A DNA stretch of 64,000 nt from Gavia stellata (taxonomy: Eukaryota; Chordata; Aves; Gaviiformes; Gaviidae). The stretch spans positions 79,146,135-79,210,134 of the forward strand of contig NC_082595.1 in assembly GCF_030936135.1 (NCBI RefSeq), given 5' to 3'. Each line of letters starts with the position of its first letter. The first letter of the stretch is position 1. The notes under the pieces were generated by a model, which was not told the DNA's origin, did not search any database, and was given only the letters and a program-made list of their open reading frames with translations. The position numbers and the translations under genes were made by a program. Below are positions 1 through 12,195 of this stretch, one piece after another.

Positions 1-1200
1 TTTGCTATGAAAGCCAGATTTGGGAACAACTGAGATAATACAATTAATCTGTACTATAACGCAAGAACAATCATAAAACATGTATTTTAGATTCAGTTTT
101 GTTAAACTAGTATTTCTTTGCACTTTTCTCTCATGATAGAGCATCTAGTCAAATGCTGTTGAAGAAAAGAGGAAACCTGGTGGAGAACAGATAAATGAGT
201 GAAGGAGGTGAAAAAGGTATAAACACAATAAAAAAATCGTAAATACAAATCCCTACCTAGCAGACTAGGTAAAAGCTATATTTTTTATTATCCTCATCAG
301 ACATTCAATCTTATGCCCAGATTTCTCTTATAAGGTAACAGTAAAATCTCTGGTCTACATCATACTTTGGCTTTATGCTTCTTTGTGCTCTGTGTTTTTG
401 CAGGGCCCCAGACCTTGCCAAGAGATAGATGTAGCTGTCAAAGACATCAATCACTTCCAACCTCACAAGGAGTCAGCCTCACTAAGTATTTTAGGTATCA
501 CTTTTCTCATGTTGCAAGGCTCATTGATGGTCGTAAGAGATTTTAAAACACCCATGGACTATCAATGAGAACCTAGCATCTGTATGCCTTTTTATAAGGG
601 CCTTCTAAATGATTTGGACCTTTCATATAAGAGCCGGGTCTAAATATCTTAAAAAATCTGCACCATTTCTGCTTGTGTCCAGATCATCTGCAATGGTAAA
701 ATGGAGAGCACCAGTTACACAGTCCCACCTCCTTCTTTTTGGGGGACTGAAGGAGGCCCAGGCTGGGAGTCTTAATCTCCATTCTCATGTCATGCAAAGC
801 AGTGTAGCCTGGGGCTTCTACTTTTAGGTTTTTTTTTTTCACTGAAATTCAGATTAGAGAAAAAAATCAGTTTCTTTTCGAAAAGCAGTAACTGGAAAAT
901 GTAGGTAAAAACATGTTTTCTGCAACATTTTGGCAAAAATATAAAGCAAAAAATTTTCAGAACCTACATTCTGAGGGAGGAAAAAAACCCCCCACAAACA
1001 ACAAATTTCAGCTCACCTGTTTTTGCAACCTGTGCACAGACAGTGTTTAACATTCAGACCCTTCCAGAAACCCTCAGAGCATTTACTCTGGTTCAGGCTA
1101 GCTCCTGCTTAAATTTTTTTTGGCTTAAAACAAAAACAAATTGACAAATAAGATCCCTTCACCCTCATAGACAAGCCAGCTGCCAAAATAACTATTTTCC
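1..1200. other. intergenic DNA, nothing recognised
   Basis: AT-rich sequence with short chance open frames of 61-75 codons that resemble no family I know. No repeat tail, exon border pair with an open frame, or RNA gene was recognised. Confidence 0.6.
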
Positions 1201-1209
1201 CTTCCACAG

Positions 1210-2460
1210 ACAAGCCTAGCAGCTTGCAGACTTAACATGGTGGCCACCAAGCAGTGACACTGGTTGGTGAGGTGACGGGAGCAGCCATAAAGGCGGCCTG
1301 GTTAGAAGGGGAAAATTACTTAACAGAAGAAAATATCTGCTGGAAAAATACTGACAGAGGAAATGCCTGCCAGCCTGGGAACTGAGAGCCTGGGAACCAG
1401 GTCTGTGAACCAGAAGTATCCTTGGGAAGCACGCAGCTGGCATCTTTGAAGTACAGCTGGGTACCTAGAAACCAGAGACATCCAGAGATACCATCGATAA
1501 CTGCAAAACCAAGGGACTGTACCAGCAACTTATCATCTGAAAAGGTGAAAAATAGTCTGGAAAAAAGGGGAGAACATCCTGAGAAAGTATGAATCGGTAG
1601 CTGCCATTGGCTGTTCTAACTGCAAGAAGAGGAAAACAGTCTGGGAAAATAAAAGTTGGTCTGAAAGAACAGAAAACATCATCATCTATTGGCTGCCCCA
1701 GGTGAAAACCAGAGATTAACAGCATCTATTGGCTGCTCAAAGTGGTGGTGTCCTATGCCCTCTTATGTCTCTGTGCTATAAAAATGACTTATTTTTTATC
1801 CAAAACGGAGCTGCTCTCTTTCTGAGAACCTCCTGTGCTGCATGTACTTTTCATTCCTTAAACAGGTTAAATTCTCCACACAAACTTTCTGTGAGATCTT
1901 GGACCGTCACTGGGGATGCTTGGCTGACTCCAGCCTCCGTGACGCAGAACATCTCTGAAGTGAGACTCTCTTTGTTACGTTATTGGTCCCCTTTGGGCCC
2001 CCTTCTGGGATCGGTTTGGTTTGTCATCCCACTTTTGGGATGGTTTGGCCTCCTCTGAGATCTGCCTAATTTTCTTAGTACTGATATTGTATATTCATAT
2101 AAGTAATCTATCGTAAGTACATCTGCTGTTATATTGTTGATAAGTTGCTTCACTAATGATAACTTTGTAGTAACCTGTAACAGTATATACCTACTTGGTT
2201 GTTACTATAACACTGATGGTTGCTGTAGTTGATTGTTGCTATACTATTGATAGCTGCTATACTATTGATTGTTACTATTATTGATTGCTGCCATACTATT
2301 AATTGCTCATAGTAATTTGTAAGAGCTTGAGATATATATATTCCCTTTATTATTTATAGGTATACTTGCTAGTGGTGATTTTAGTGGTATTTGTGGTAAT
2401 CTGTAATGAAGCAGAGAAATTTAGAGGATAAAGCCTCCGTGTTCTTGTGTATTACAGAAT
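1210..2460 (+). mobile_element. probable old solo LTR of an endogenous retrovirus
   Basis: The layout resembles U3-R-U5. Three ATTGGCTG inverted CCAAT boxes start at 1606, 1688 and 1728. The last two sit inside a 14-bp direct repeat (catctattggctgc at 1683 and 1723, 40 bp apart), like a U3 enhancer duplication. A TATA box (tataaaaa) follows at 1777-1784. After it come a mixed-composition stretch and an AT-rich tract with degenerate repeats of about 20 bp (about 2225-2310). The segment ends near a GATAAA-like signal and a GT-rich stretch (about 2428-2455). Neither clean TG...CA termini nor a target-site duplication could be fixed, and no gag, pol or env frame adjoins it. Both boundaries are therefore approximate. 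The family is inferred from layout alone, and an ordinary host promoter-like region is not excluded. Confidence 0.38.
2225..2310 (+). repeat. degenerate tandem repeat, unit about 20 bp
   Basis: Repeated variants of tgctatactattgatt occur head to tail with point differences, inside the LTR candidate. The pattern looks like an old local expansion. Confidence 0.55.
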
Positions 2461-3747
2461 CCTACAAACTCACAGTCGTGATCTCTACACACCTGCAGGC
2501 TGGGCAGCCCTGCAGGTCATGACACAGGAGGAGAAAAGGCAATTCCCCAAAAGAGCTCTGAGCCAGATGAGTGGAAGCACTTGCGAGGTCAGCATCAGCG
2601 GTGTCTCAGCACCAGCATGCGTGGCCAAGAGGTGAGCTAGGTGAGCTGAGAAGCAAATGTGGAAAGTGGGACCACACATACAATGGGAGAAACTATGAGC
2701 AAATTAAAATCAGTCAAAAATCTGAAGTATTTCTGCATTTGTGAAATACCTAAGCTTATTTAATTTTACGGGAAAAGCTTTGGGAAATGGCAACCTGAAA
2801 AAGCTGGGACCAGGAAAATTGGTGAATGCTGATGGGGAAAGATGGCTGGACTTGGTGTCCTACTCCGCTACATATGTGCATTTCATGAAAGGAAAAGATA
2901 ATTATCTCCATTCAGATTTAACTCTCCTTTTGCTTCTCTTACACCACTTCAGGTACAAAACCAATTTATTTACAATGTCAATTTGCTTGTAGTTCTCAAA
3001 CCCAGTTTTACAGCTTGACTGGTAGTTGTTTATATAGGCAGTTGCTAGGGAATAGAAAATGAATTGTCTTCGTCTCAGCATGTGAAAAATCAAAAGTCTG
3101 CTACCTTGCTGCTGCCTTTGAAGGTCTATAGCAAAGACAAGAATAGGAGATAGGAGAGAATGAGCTTTAGGGCATCCAAGCAAGAGCATTGCTATGAACT
3201 GATGGAGATAAGATTCTTTCACTGTCCTCCGCTTTGCAGCAAAGAAAAAAAAAACAAGTTTTAACTAGAGCTGCTCAGAAAGGGGCTTTGTTTGTCCTGA
3301 ATGCACTTTTTATCTTTTTAAGGAAAAATCTGAACCTGAAACTTTGACAACTGACTGTACCAAAGGTGCCCATATGGCTCAAAGGTGTTGCTGCAGAGGG
3401 GCTCTCCACTGTGTGCTCCTGGGGCCAGGCTCTTCCCCCATACACTCTCTCTCCTTTGCAGAGATGCCAGAGCAGCACAATTGCCGGAGTGCATTTCGGG
3501 AGATACCGTCATCCGGAGGCGTGGTGTGGAGAGCAGAGGCGTGAGACAGCCAAACAGTGACTCCCACAAGCCATTTGCAACAGTGCCAAATAAAGTTTTT
3601 CCACACATCTGGCCAAAATGTTCTGGCTTTTACCATCCAGTCTTTAGAGGGAAGAGAAAAAAATATAAATTTTCTATCAAAAGCAAATGCTGTTTTGTGA
3701 AAAGAAAACTCAAAATTTAACTTCAAAAGAGTTTTGATAGAGATTTT

Positions 3748-4644
3748 CTAAACCAGCGGTCTGGTAGAATGGAAGGTGCAGAGATGGATGCTCACATGAG
3801 CAGCGTCCCCTCCTGCTCTGGCAGCTAAGGGAGGGTGGATTGGAGGTCCTTGGAAATCCCCCCAGCTCCACAGTGTAACTCGTGGGGGCCCAGTCCCCTT
3901 TGCTTTGGAGGCCATGCAGCTCTCACAGGGCCCAGCTTGCTGAAGAGCCTCTGCAAAGAAATGAAAGGACCCCTTTTGGTATCTGAGAGCTGGAGAGCTA
4001 AGGGGGACCCTGCTGGTCAGGGTTTTCTTCCTGAAAAATGAAATGTTGGCATTCAAACCATTTATTCTCATCTTTCCTGTGTGTTTTCTTTCTTTTTGTG
4101 GTTCCCATTCAGCAGCAATATTCTGCTCGCTGCAATTTATGGATAAACTTGCCCTCGCTAAGAAGGAAACCTCTGCAGCAGGGATATATGCCCATGTTGG
4201 TCGTTTTATTGCTTTTCCAGTGTGCACCGCTTGCAAAAACTGTGGCTGCTCAGCATTTTTTTTTTCCGCTTTAATATCTGCAAGATCTTGGTCTTGTCCT
4301 CTCTCTTTCATGTGCATTAACTTGAGAAACAAGCAGGCACTGTTTCTTAAATCCAGATAAAAAGGATACATAATAATTACCAGCTGTGTGTCTTCCTGAG
4401 GTGGTCCCCCCACCATGCTCTCCTTATGTAATAAAACTAACTGTGAGCAAGATCTGATTATGATTATCAGCTGGCCTCCATATTTGTTCATAATGGCCAA
4501 TAAAATCTCAATAAAAAAAATAAAATTGTGATTTTTTTTTTCTTTGTTTATTTTGTGGAAGTAACTTAGAAGGTGTGTGTGCATACAAGGCCCCTCGGTA
4601 CCTGCCTCTGTGCCCATGTAACCATCCAGGTGCTTCTCATGCAC
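3748..4644 (-). other. long open frame of unknown status
   Basis: This frame runs 298 codons without a stop, the longest in the window. It begins at a GTG; the first ATG in frame is nine codons further in. I recognise no family. The N-terminal third has a hydrophobic, isoleucine-rich stretch (about residues 40-65). The middle is Lys/Glu/Gln-rich and the C-terminal third is Ala/Gly/Pro-rich. There is no signal peptide, clear domain, cysteine pattern or internal repeat. No CpG-rich promoter lies upstream. A run this long is rare by chance at this base composition, so it is recorded. It could be chance, part of a non-coding transcript, or a young lineage-specific gene. Confidence 0.12.
4499..4560 (+). 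terminator. candidate cluster of polyadenylation signals
   Basis: Three AATAAA hexamers lie at 4499-4504, 4510-4515 and 4519-4524. They are followed by a T run and a GT-rich stretch (ttgtttattttgtgg), which is the usual order for an animal poly(A) site on the plus strand. No plus-strand gene ends here that I can identify, so this may be only AT-rich chance. Confidence 0.2.
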
Positions 4645-7600
4645 CCATACTGCAAAATCTCAGCATTGAATCTCCTTCAGAGACAATTTTTAGCGGCCAA
4701 ACAGCCTCTCCTCATGGTCATTCCACAGGCAGGTTTTGAACCCTCCTGCTCAAGGCAATACTTCAACTTTCTGATTTTTTTCTTAAATGTTTGATAAAGG
4801 AAGATTGAGCTCCTTCTGTAAGTTTCCTAGGTATCATGTAAAATATAATTTTCTTGACTTTTTTTCCCTGAATTCTGAAACTTAATAAACAACAATACTT
4901 AGAAAAAGAAAACAGTATCTAATGTGGTACTGCATAGTGTGCATTCAGGCTGAAAGGGAAAAAGGGAAATAATTTGTCACAAAGAAATTCTGCAAAGGAA
5001 AGTACTCCTAAAAACCCATTTTTGTGCTAAAGGAACATTAAACAACTCTAAAAAGATTAAAAACAACATATGGTATTTTTCCCTCCCCCCCAATACTAGG
5101 ACAACCAAACACGTAATTCAGCTTTTTATGATCTGGCATCAGTGGGTGCCAGTTATCATTGTTCAGTTGCCATCACACCGCTCCTTAACAGATTGCAGTA
5201 TAGCTATAATTAATTAGGGGGAGAGCTCGCTGCTGGCACTGCTGCTCCAGGTCTCCAGTTCTCCCGGGGAGCGTGTGGTCACTCCCCAATGGGGAGCATG
5301 CAGCTGGCAAAGACCAGCAGGCTCTCCAGGATCCTTAACCCAGATTTTTCCAGAAATTCATTCCATTTACCAACATATAATGACCAGACCTGAGCACTGA
5401 GAAAGGTGCGAGACAAGCCTTTGAGTACAGGAGGCAGCTAGAAGTGGAGAGCTTAACAAAATACAAGAGCTCACTAAATATGTTAGCTGTCACCTAAATG
5501 CACAGCTAAGATGATAGAAAAGATCAGAGATCTTGCTGGAGCTACCATCCTGAAGCCATCCTGCTCCTCCCTGGGACAATCCAGCAGCTCTCAGTGTCAG
5601 ATCTATAGGCCTTGAGGGGCACCCGACACTAAGCACCAGCATACCTGCGGCTTCGAGGCTGCTGAGCTTCCATCGTCTGTCTATGCGATAAATCTCATTC
5701 AAGGAAGCTAAAAATAGAATAAGATTATTTCTCCATTTGCTTGGACCAGAGAGGGGGAGGGCTGTGCTGGGGAATGGGAGAAGCAGTCCTGTGTACGTGT
5801 CTGCAAAGCCAAGGAGGTATGTCCTCCCACACTGGTTCTTATTAAGCTGCATCTCAGTGAAGAAGCTGGTGAACCCTACTTTAATCCCAGTGAAGCTTTT
5901 TAGCTTCTGCTGACTTATATTATCAGGGAAAGTATATCTTTTACAGACTACCAAGGATTTAAACATTTGTGTATGATGAAGCTAAAGAATTAAAGTCAAT
6001 TGTCAGAGTATGCAGACCGTATACTCCCTTATAATGCTGGTCTTAAAGTGGCGAAGGCTTACACAGTTGCAATGAATTTTTATTTAATAACTCCCTCTGA
6101 TTATGCATTTACACAACAGGAAATGCAGAATACATGTAATATTTCAATTAGAAAAAAGACGTTTCCTGTCATTGTTGGCTCTTCTATTATACCTTTTTTC
6201 CTCATTCATACTGAATGAAGAGTTAGATCACCATCGCATTTTTAATATGCTGTCCTCTGAAGTTTCCAGTGACAGATTTAAAAAGAATACCTACAATACA
6301 ATGACAGTCCAAATGACATGCAGTGAGCTACAGTGTTTTTCCTACTAGTAAAACATTAGCTGCTACATATTATACTTTTACTAATTTGCCCTTGTACTTC
6401 TGTGTTAGTCTTTTCATGCATCTCTTTCAAAAGTCCTGCAAAGCAGGAAAAGACTATTATCCTTGCAGATCCCGAACAAGGATTATTTAACTTGATTAAA
6501 GCTATACAATGAGTCAAACCAGAATTAGAAAGAAGATCCAAGAACCAACACCTATAATCCACTGTTCCTACAGTCTTTTTTCCCCTCAGTTCAGGGGATC
6601 TTTTCATTCTTGTATTTTCCATTCAGAGGACTGCTTTTTTGCAGTGCTGCTTTCATGTTTTTCAAGAAAATTGAGCCAAATTGCAAACAATTCCAGAAAA
6701 AAGTAATACACATGGGAGTCAAACTAGAAATTATAAAAGGGGTCCTCTTTATCCAGGTGCATAAATCTTTATGGAGCTTCTTAGCCTGACACTACCGTCT
6801 TTTACTGGGAAATGTTTAAAGTTAAAGACAAGAAAAAAAAGAACTATAAATCATAGAAGGATGTAACAGGATTATTCACTGTAATATTGGAGATGTTTCT
6901 GGCAAAACATACTTTATAATGTACTTTCTAATGGATGTTGTATTCTTAAAATTAAATAAACCAGTATAACTTAAATAACATTCATTTTGCAATGAGGAAA
7001 ATGGCAGCTGAATTAAAAAAAGATAAATACCATCTAAGTTCCAAGGTGATGACTTACAAATCTCTAATTCTTATCATTTTGAAAATACTTATGATTTTTA
7101 GATCTGGCGACAGCAGGGTTTTTTTTGCAAGAGACTTTGGGGCCCCTACTGTTGTTTTTCTGGGTGCTACAGCCCACTGCCGGGCAGATTAAAAGGTGTA
7201 GGAGAGGCTAGACGAGCACAGCCCAAGGATACAGAAGAGCACAAAGGGAAATGTAGGGTCTTTCATAAGTAGTACAGAGATTTGAAAGTCTTGCAGAATA
7301 TTAACTATTTCCTTTAAAATTATTTTAAATTACGTGTTGTTTATGACAGAGCTTGTCAGTCCAGCCAGCTGCAACCCAGAGTAGCCAGGCATGTGCGGCT
7401 GTTGCGGCTGAGGTCCAGCTGGGGCCAGGGCAGGGCAGACGTCACCCCTTTGGCCTCCCTCTTCACCGATGACTGTTCCTGCAGGAAGAGAAAAAGAGTT
7501 TCTCAATCACACAGAAGCGGGAGCTGAAGGAGGAAGGAAGCCACAAACATGACTGCAGCTGCAGCTCCCCTGGGCTCAGGAGACCAGTGGGGACCCAGAT

Positions 7601-10000
7601 GGGTTTTGGGACCTGCCTCCAGTGAAACAACAGGGACCCCAGGAGAGGAGGGACATAGCCCCCGGCCTTCACCACAGAGGCTGCAACTTCACACCAAGAT
7701 GCCAGCGTGACAGCCACCAGGGGTGCTGGGTGGCACCTACCCCCCCTCTTCCCCCAGCTCCCCACTGCCTCGTAATTGCAGTAATCAAACATACAAGTGT
7801 CACCCACGAAATGCCACTTTGGAACGACCTTTGTGCCTCTGGAGGTTTTACATAATCCCCTGTGACTTCTTTGGGCACAGGTAGCTATTGAGCATTGGGG
7901 CAAATGTAGTGATTAATTACTCAGATTTGCTGCTATGCAGAATTTCTTTAATATCCTTTTTGTTTTCTTTTAACCTTAACTTTATCTTTTGAACACCAAA
8001 CACTGCATCCTTTCAATCAAAACACTAATAAGCTTCTTGGAGTGGCTCGCTGGTTTGCAAAGCCGCTGCACCTACCTTCCTAACCTCCCCCTGGCCTCAA
8101 GATTTGCTCCTGATTCTTTGGGAAAGGACAGCTTCTGAACTGAAACAGAAGCCAAATATATAGAGATCTGAAGTACTATATATTTTTTAATATGAATGTC
8201 AGAATAGCAACTTTTAACGTTAATGTATTTTTAAAAAAATGTTATGATTCAGAAGTGAAATTTCTTGTCCTCCTGTCTTAGAGAGGCTGAGAGTTCAGGC
8301 TGGGGTGGGTATCTGGGTAGACAATGAGAGAATTTAGGATTGCGCAAATTGTATTTTTCGAGAAAAAAACAACTATACAACCCTTCTACACAGGGCTAGA
8401 AAACCCATATCATCCCAGCTATCCTTTGCAGACATTGGCTGATGCGGGGTCGGGGTGACAGCACCCAGAGGAAGGCAAGATACCACTGATGTATCAGATG
8501 TATCAACTACTGTCAGAGAAAATTGCCATGTTAGATGGCCTGGAGGCAGCACAGACAGTTGTGGCTATGAACCTGAGATCTATGATATTATCTAATTATT
8601 TTTTCACAGAATCTGAAGGAGGGACATTCAGTCCTTTTGCCTGGACTTTATAAACACCTCCTTTTTAAGTACAGTATGAAAGCGCTCAGCAGCACACACC
8701 TCTAAGAAACACCTGAAACCTCATCATCACAGCCCTCTGTGATACGGGATGAAAGCATAGCTGGCTCTAACTGCATTTTTAAAAATGTGGTTAAGAAAAT
8801 TAATTGTGCAAATTCTTTGCCAAGTGATTAATATTAAAGAAGAGAAATCTCGATTACTAATCAAAAGGGAAGCATGTTCTTAATAAGAGAACATTTGGAC
8901 CAAAACAAAATGTCATTTTCTGATCAGCTGCATCCTCAGCTTGATGTGCCTCCTACTCTCTCACAAGATCAGCATCAGCTACTGAGCTCCAGAGTGAAAT
9001 CAGGTCTATAGCTTGGTGGCTTTTTCACAGGGTGCTGGTGGCATCGGGGAGTTACAGCATGGTGGTAGGAACAGCCAGCCCACATGGAGAGTGCAGGCAC
9101 AGTGGGGAGGCAGGAGCCCGAGTTTTGGAGGGACCTGAGGGGTGATGCACCCTTTGGGGTGCATGATGAGACTAGCAACTTTGGAAGAAAAAAAAAGTTG
9201 GTGAATAGAAGTGAAATGAATACTCATAGGCAATGTACAAGACTATTTTTCAAAGGGTTTACTCCCCAGGGCCAAAGGTGTTCGTTTCCATCCCAGGGAA
9301 AGCCATCAAGGTTCACGAGCCTAAAGCAGCTCTGGGCTTCACTAGCACCCCTCTGTGCCCGAGGTATCTGGTTCCCTTCAAGTTGTACCATAAGGTTTTA
9401 TGACCAGTAGGAAAAGCTACGCTGAAGAACAAATGTTAGGCCAGATAAGGCATCTGCATTGACCTATATATTTACAAACTACATGTCTAAACTCTACAAC
9501 TAACATCCTGTATATATATGACAAGGATTTGAAAAACTTTCATTAGAACTTGATCAAAGAGGTTTTCTTTAAAATATAACCCTCACCTGCACGAAGTGTT
9601 ATTGCCTGAAAAAAGATTTCTGATAGCTCCAAGCAACAGAAAAGTGAGGCTTATGAAAACAACTGTTTCATAATCAAAATTACAGTAAGTGATAAGACAG
9701 TGTATTCTCTAGCGTGGAAACTAAGAAGCTGTTTTCATACAAAGATACTTGGCTTACTAAGTTAACTGAGAAGGTCACAGTGAAGCAGGATGATGCTCCC
9801 AAGAAACAAAACCCCAACAGTCTTCCTCATTATTATACCTGTATTCCACACAGTGAGTAAGCACCTAGATGTTGTTACAAATATATATTAGATTAGCTGT
9901 AATTATTTCTTTGCAACTGTGTGTTCTCCCCGGCCTTTTCTCTCTCTTGTTTTCGATTCAGATGCTAAACTGAAAGAGGCAGCAGCAGTATTCTGGCTGG

Positions 10001-10026
10001 TCTGGGACATGGGTCTGGGACATGGG
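10001..10026 (+). repeat. two perfect 13-bp tandem copies
   Basis: tctgggacatggg is present twice in a row (10001-10013 and 10014-10026), followed by a partial third copy. A small slippage duplication. Confidence 0.8.
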
Positions 10027-11849
10027 ATCTGGGTCACCCTGGGTCAGCTCTTCAAAGGCAAAGGTGGAAAGGCGTTTCTTCAGGACCTTATCTACCCGTG
10101 CCTTGTCGGGCATCTTTGCTGGTTTACAGCAGGCACCTCACCTGCAGCTCACCACAGGCAGAAAGAGTTCACAGAGCTGCTAAAATGAAGGAAGGGTCTT
10201 GCTAAGCCCCTGCAGCCCCTCTTACCCTCCTTCCATGCATCTGAAATATTCAATGCTTCCTCCTACATTTTGGAAGAGAATAGCCCAAACCACAAACTCG
10301 GGACCATTTGGATCTCAAATTTGATTCCGACTTATCTCCTTTTACCAACATCTGTTTTAATCTTTAATGAGGCAAACTGTACCTTAGTGTGTGATTTGGA
10401 AGAGAACCAAGAAAAACAGGGTTTTGATTTTCAGTTCATTTAAACACCAGACAGTCAAGAAACATCATCCTTCCAGCTAATTGAAGTCAGACTGCAGGTT
10501 GCTGCTAATCTGGGACTAGGAGTTGCGTGCCGTATTGTGGCCCTGTGTCGCCAATACGCAGATGCGCTGAAGAGCAGCCACACTGAAATGGAGGGTCATG
10601 AGCAAAACAGACAGTAAGAATAACACAGTAAAACAAACAGGAAAAGAAAAATCACTGAGGTACTAGTGCCAGGATAACACTAATGGAAACTTTCTCTAGC
10701 CAAAGCCTTAAGTACCTTGCAAACCACTTTTTGAAATCAAATTGCAATACAGAGAGTCTGGAGCTTTTGGACTTTGTGTTTGATTGGAAGGGCACGTCTC
10801 CATGCTGCTGCAGGAGTGGCTTCAATTATTTCTAGAAGCACCTGAGCTACCTTTACATGAGCTGCCACAGAGACCAGCAGCAGACCTGCCACAGCAACAA
10901 GAAACTTAGTGTGAGTTCATTTACCCATCCAAAACCCAAAGCAACTGCTGTGTAAACACATCCCAAGCTCAAACAGTTAGGGTGACATACTCTCCTCTTT
11001 CGAACTTTGATTGTGTTAAACACATTAGGCTCTTATTTTAAAAAATCTTGGTTTTATTTCCTGCTCAGTGGTTGCCACGGTACTGTGACAATCAAAAGAA
11101 AGAAGATATTTCATTACGATAATTAATGCAATGAGCCTGATGAATTCATCATGATTGCTGTAAATGTCATTCCCTGGGCACACAGTTTGTTCTCACCTTG
11201 TTTTTACCTTTCTTCCTCTTTTTTTTTTTTTTTTTTTAATGCTGATATCAGCACCCTTGGTAAGGATAAATTGAAAGGTTACCATTGTTTAGAAGCACAC
11301 TGGTGAGCAGGTCAAATAGCTGTGGTAGGGCTGATGAGTCCCTGGGGAACCTTTAACACCAGAAGGATAATTTTAAATTGGAATCTGAGATGACTATGGC
11401 CTGGCTGAAGATCAAACAGGGTGGAACCAATAATACCTTATTTTTAGAAAAAGAAAATATGTGAACATAACATTCAGGGCTCACTGATATCTATGTGGCC
11501 AGAATCTATAAAGTACAAAAGAGAATCTGGATTTGTTGGAATGGACAGGCGAAGACATTAGCTGTGCATTCAAAGAGAAGCTAACCAAGACAGAGATTAA
11601 ACATTAATAATGTTTGTGTTGTGGTGAAAGGTAAATATTCTGGAGAAGGACTCAGCAGGGGGGACAGGGAAGGCTGCTCAGGGACTGTGGTCCTTCTAGG
11701 CTGTACTGGTTTTTGTAGCTATGCTACTCAGAAGGTACTGTTTAGCCTACAGATAAATTTATAATGCTGTGACACGTTCATCTCAGTCTGAAAGCACAGA
11801 GGACCCTTTAATTCTATAAACAGTACTCTTTGCTTCTATTTGTTTCTTC

Positions 11850-11871
11850 CTTTCTTTCTTTCTTTCTTTCT
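11850..11871 (+). repeat. (CTTT)n microsatellite
   Basis: About five and a half units of cttt in an otherwise pyrimidine-rich stretch. Likely length-variable. Confidence 0.85.
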
Positions 11872-12167
11872 GGCCACAGTTGCTGCTGCCTCCATTTCTC
11901 TTTGGGTTATTGCTGGCATTAATGTCTCCAGGGATTTCTACTGCAAAGCACAAACCTACTGACTCCTGCCTCGATGGCAACGTGACAGACATTTGAAGAA
12001 ATATATAGACATGTAGATGCAAAATGATAGAATTTAAGTATATTTTACTCACTTAAATCTCTTTAGCCAGCTTGACCTGCTATGCCTTGCCACTAACACC
12101 AGATTAATCACTTTTCAATTCCTTGGGAAAGAAAGGCCAAGAATCATTTAATTGTAATTGTCTCTTT

Positions 12168-12195
12168 AAATATAATATAATATATATTATATTTT
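12168..12195. repeat. AT-only palindromic tract
   Basis: Contains the perfect palindrome aatataatatatattatatt. It could extrude a hairpin but carries no other feature. Confidence 0.7.

Larger units (their letters stand above)
2461..11849. other. intergenic DNA with one long unassigned frame
   Basis: No exon set, RNA gene or clear transposon could be supported, apart from the features listed separately inside it. A 19-nt T run lies at 11219-11237. A weak MIR-like stretch is seen near 6494-6562, minus orientation, judged only from wording resemblance to the tRNA-related part of MIR. Open frames of 100-158 codons (for example 5490-5966 minus) show no domain features. Confidence 0.5.

Noticed and set aside
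5490..5966. 158-codon minus frame
   Set aside because: No domain, no promoter or splice context, and a length still compatible with chance in 64 kb.
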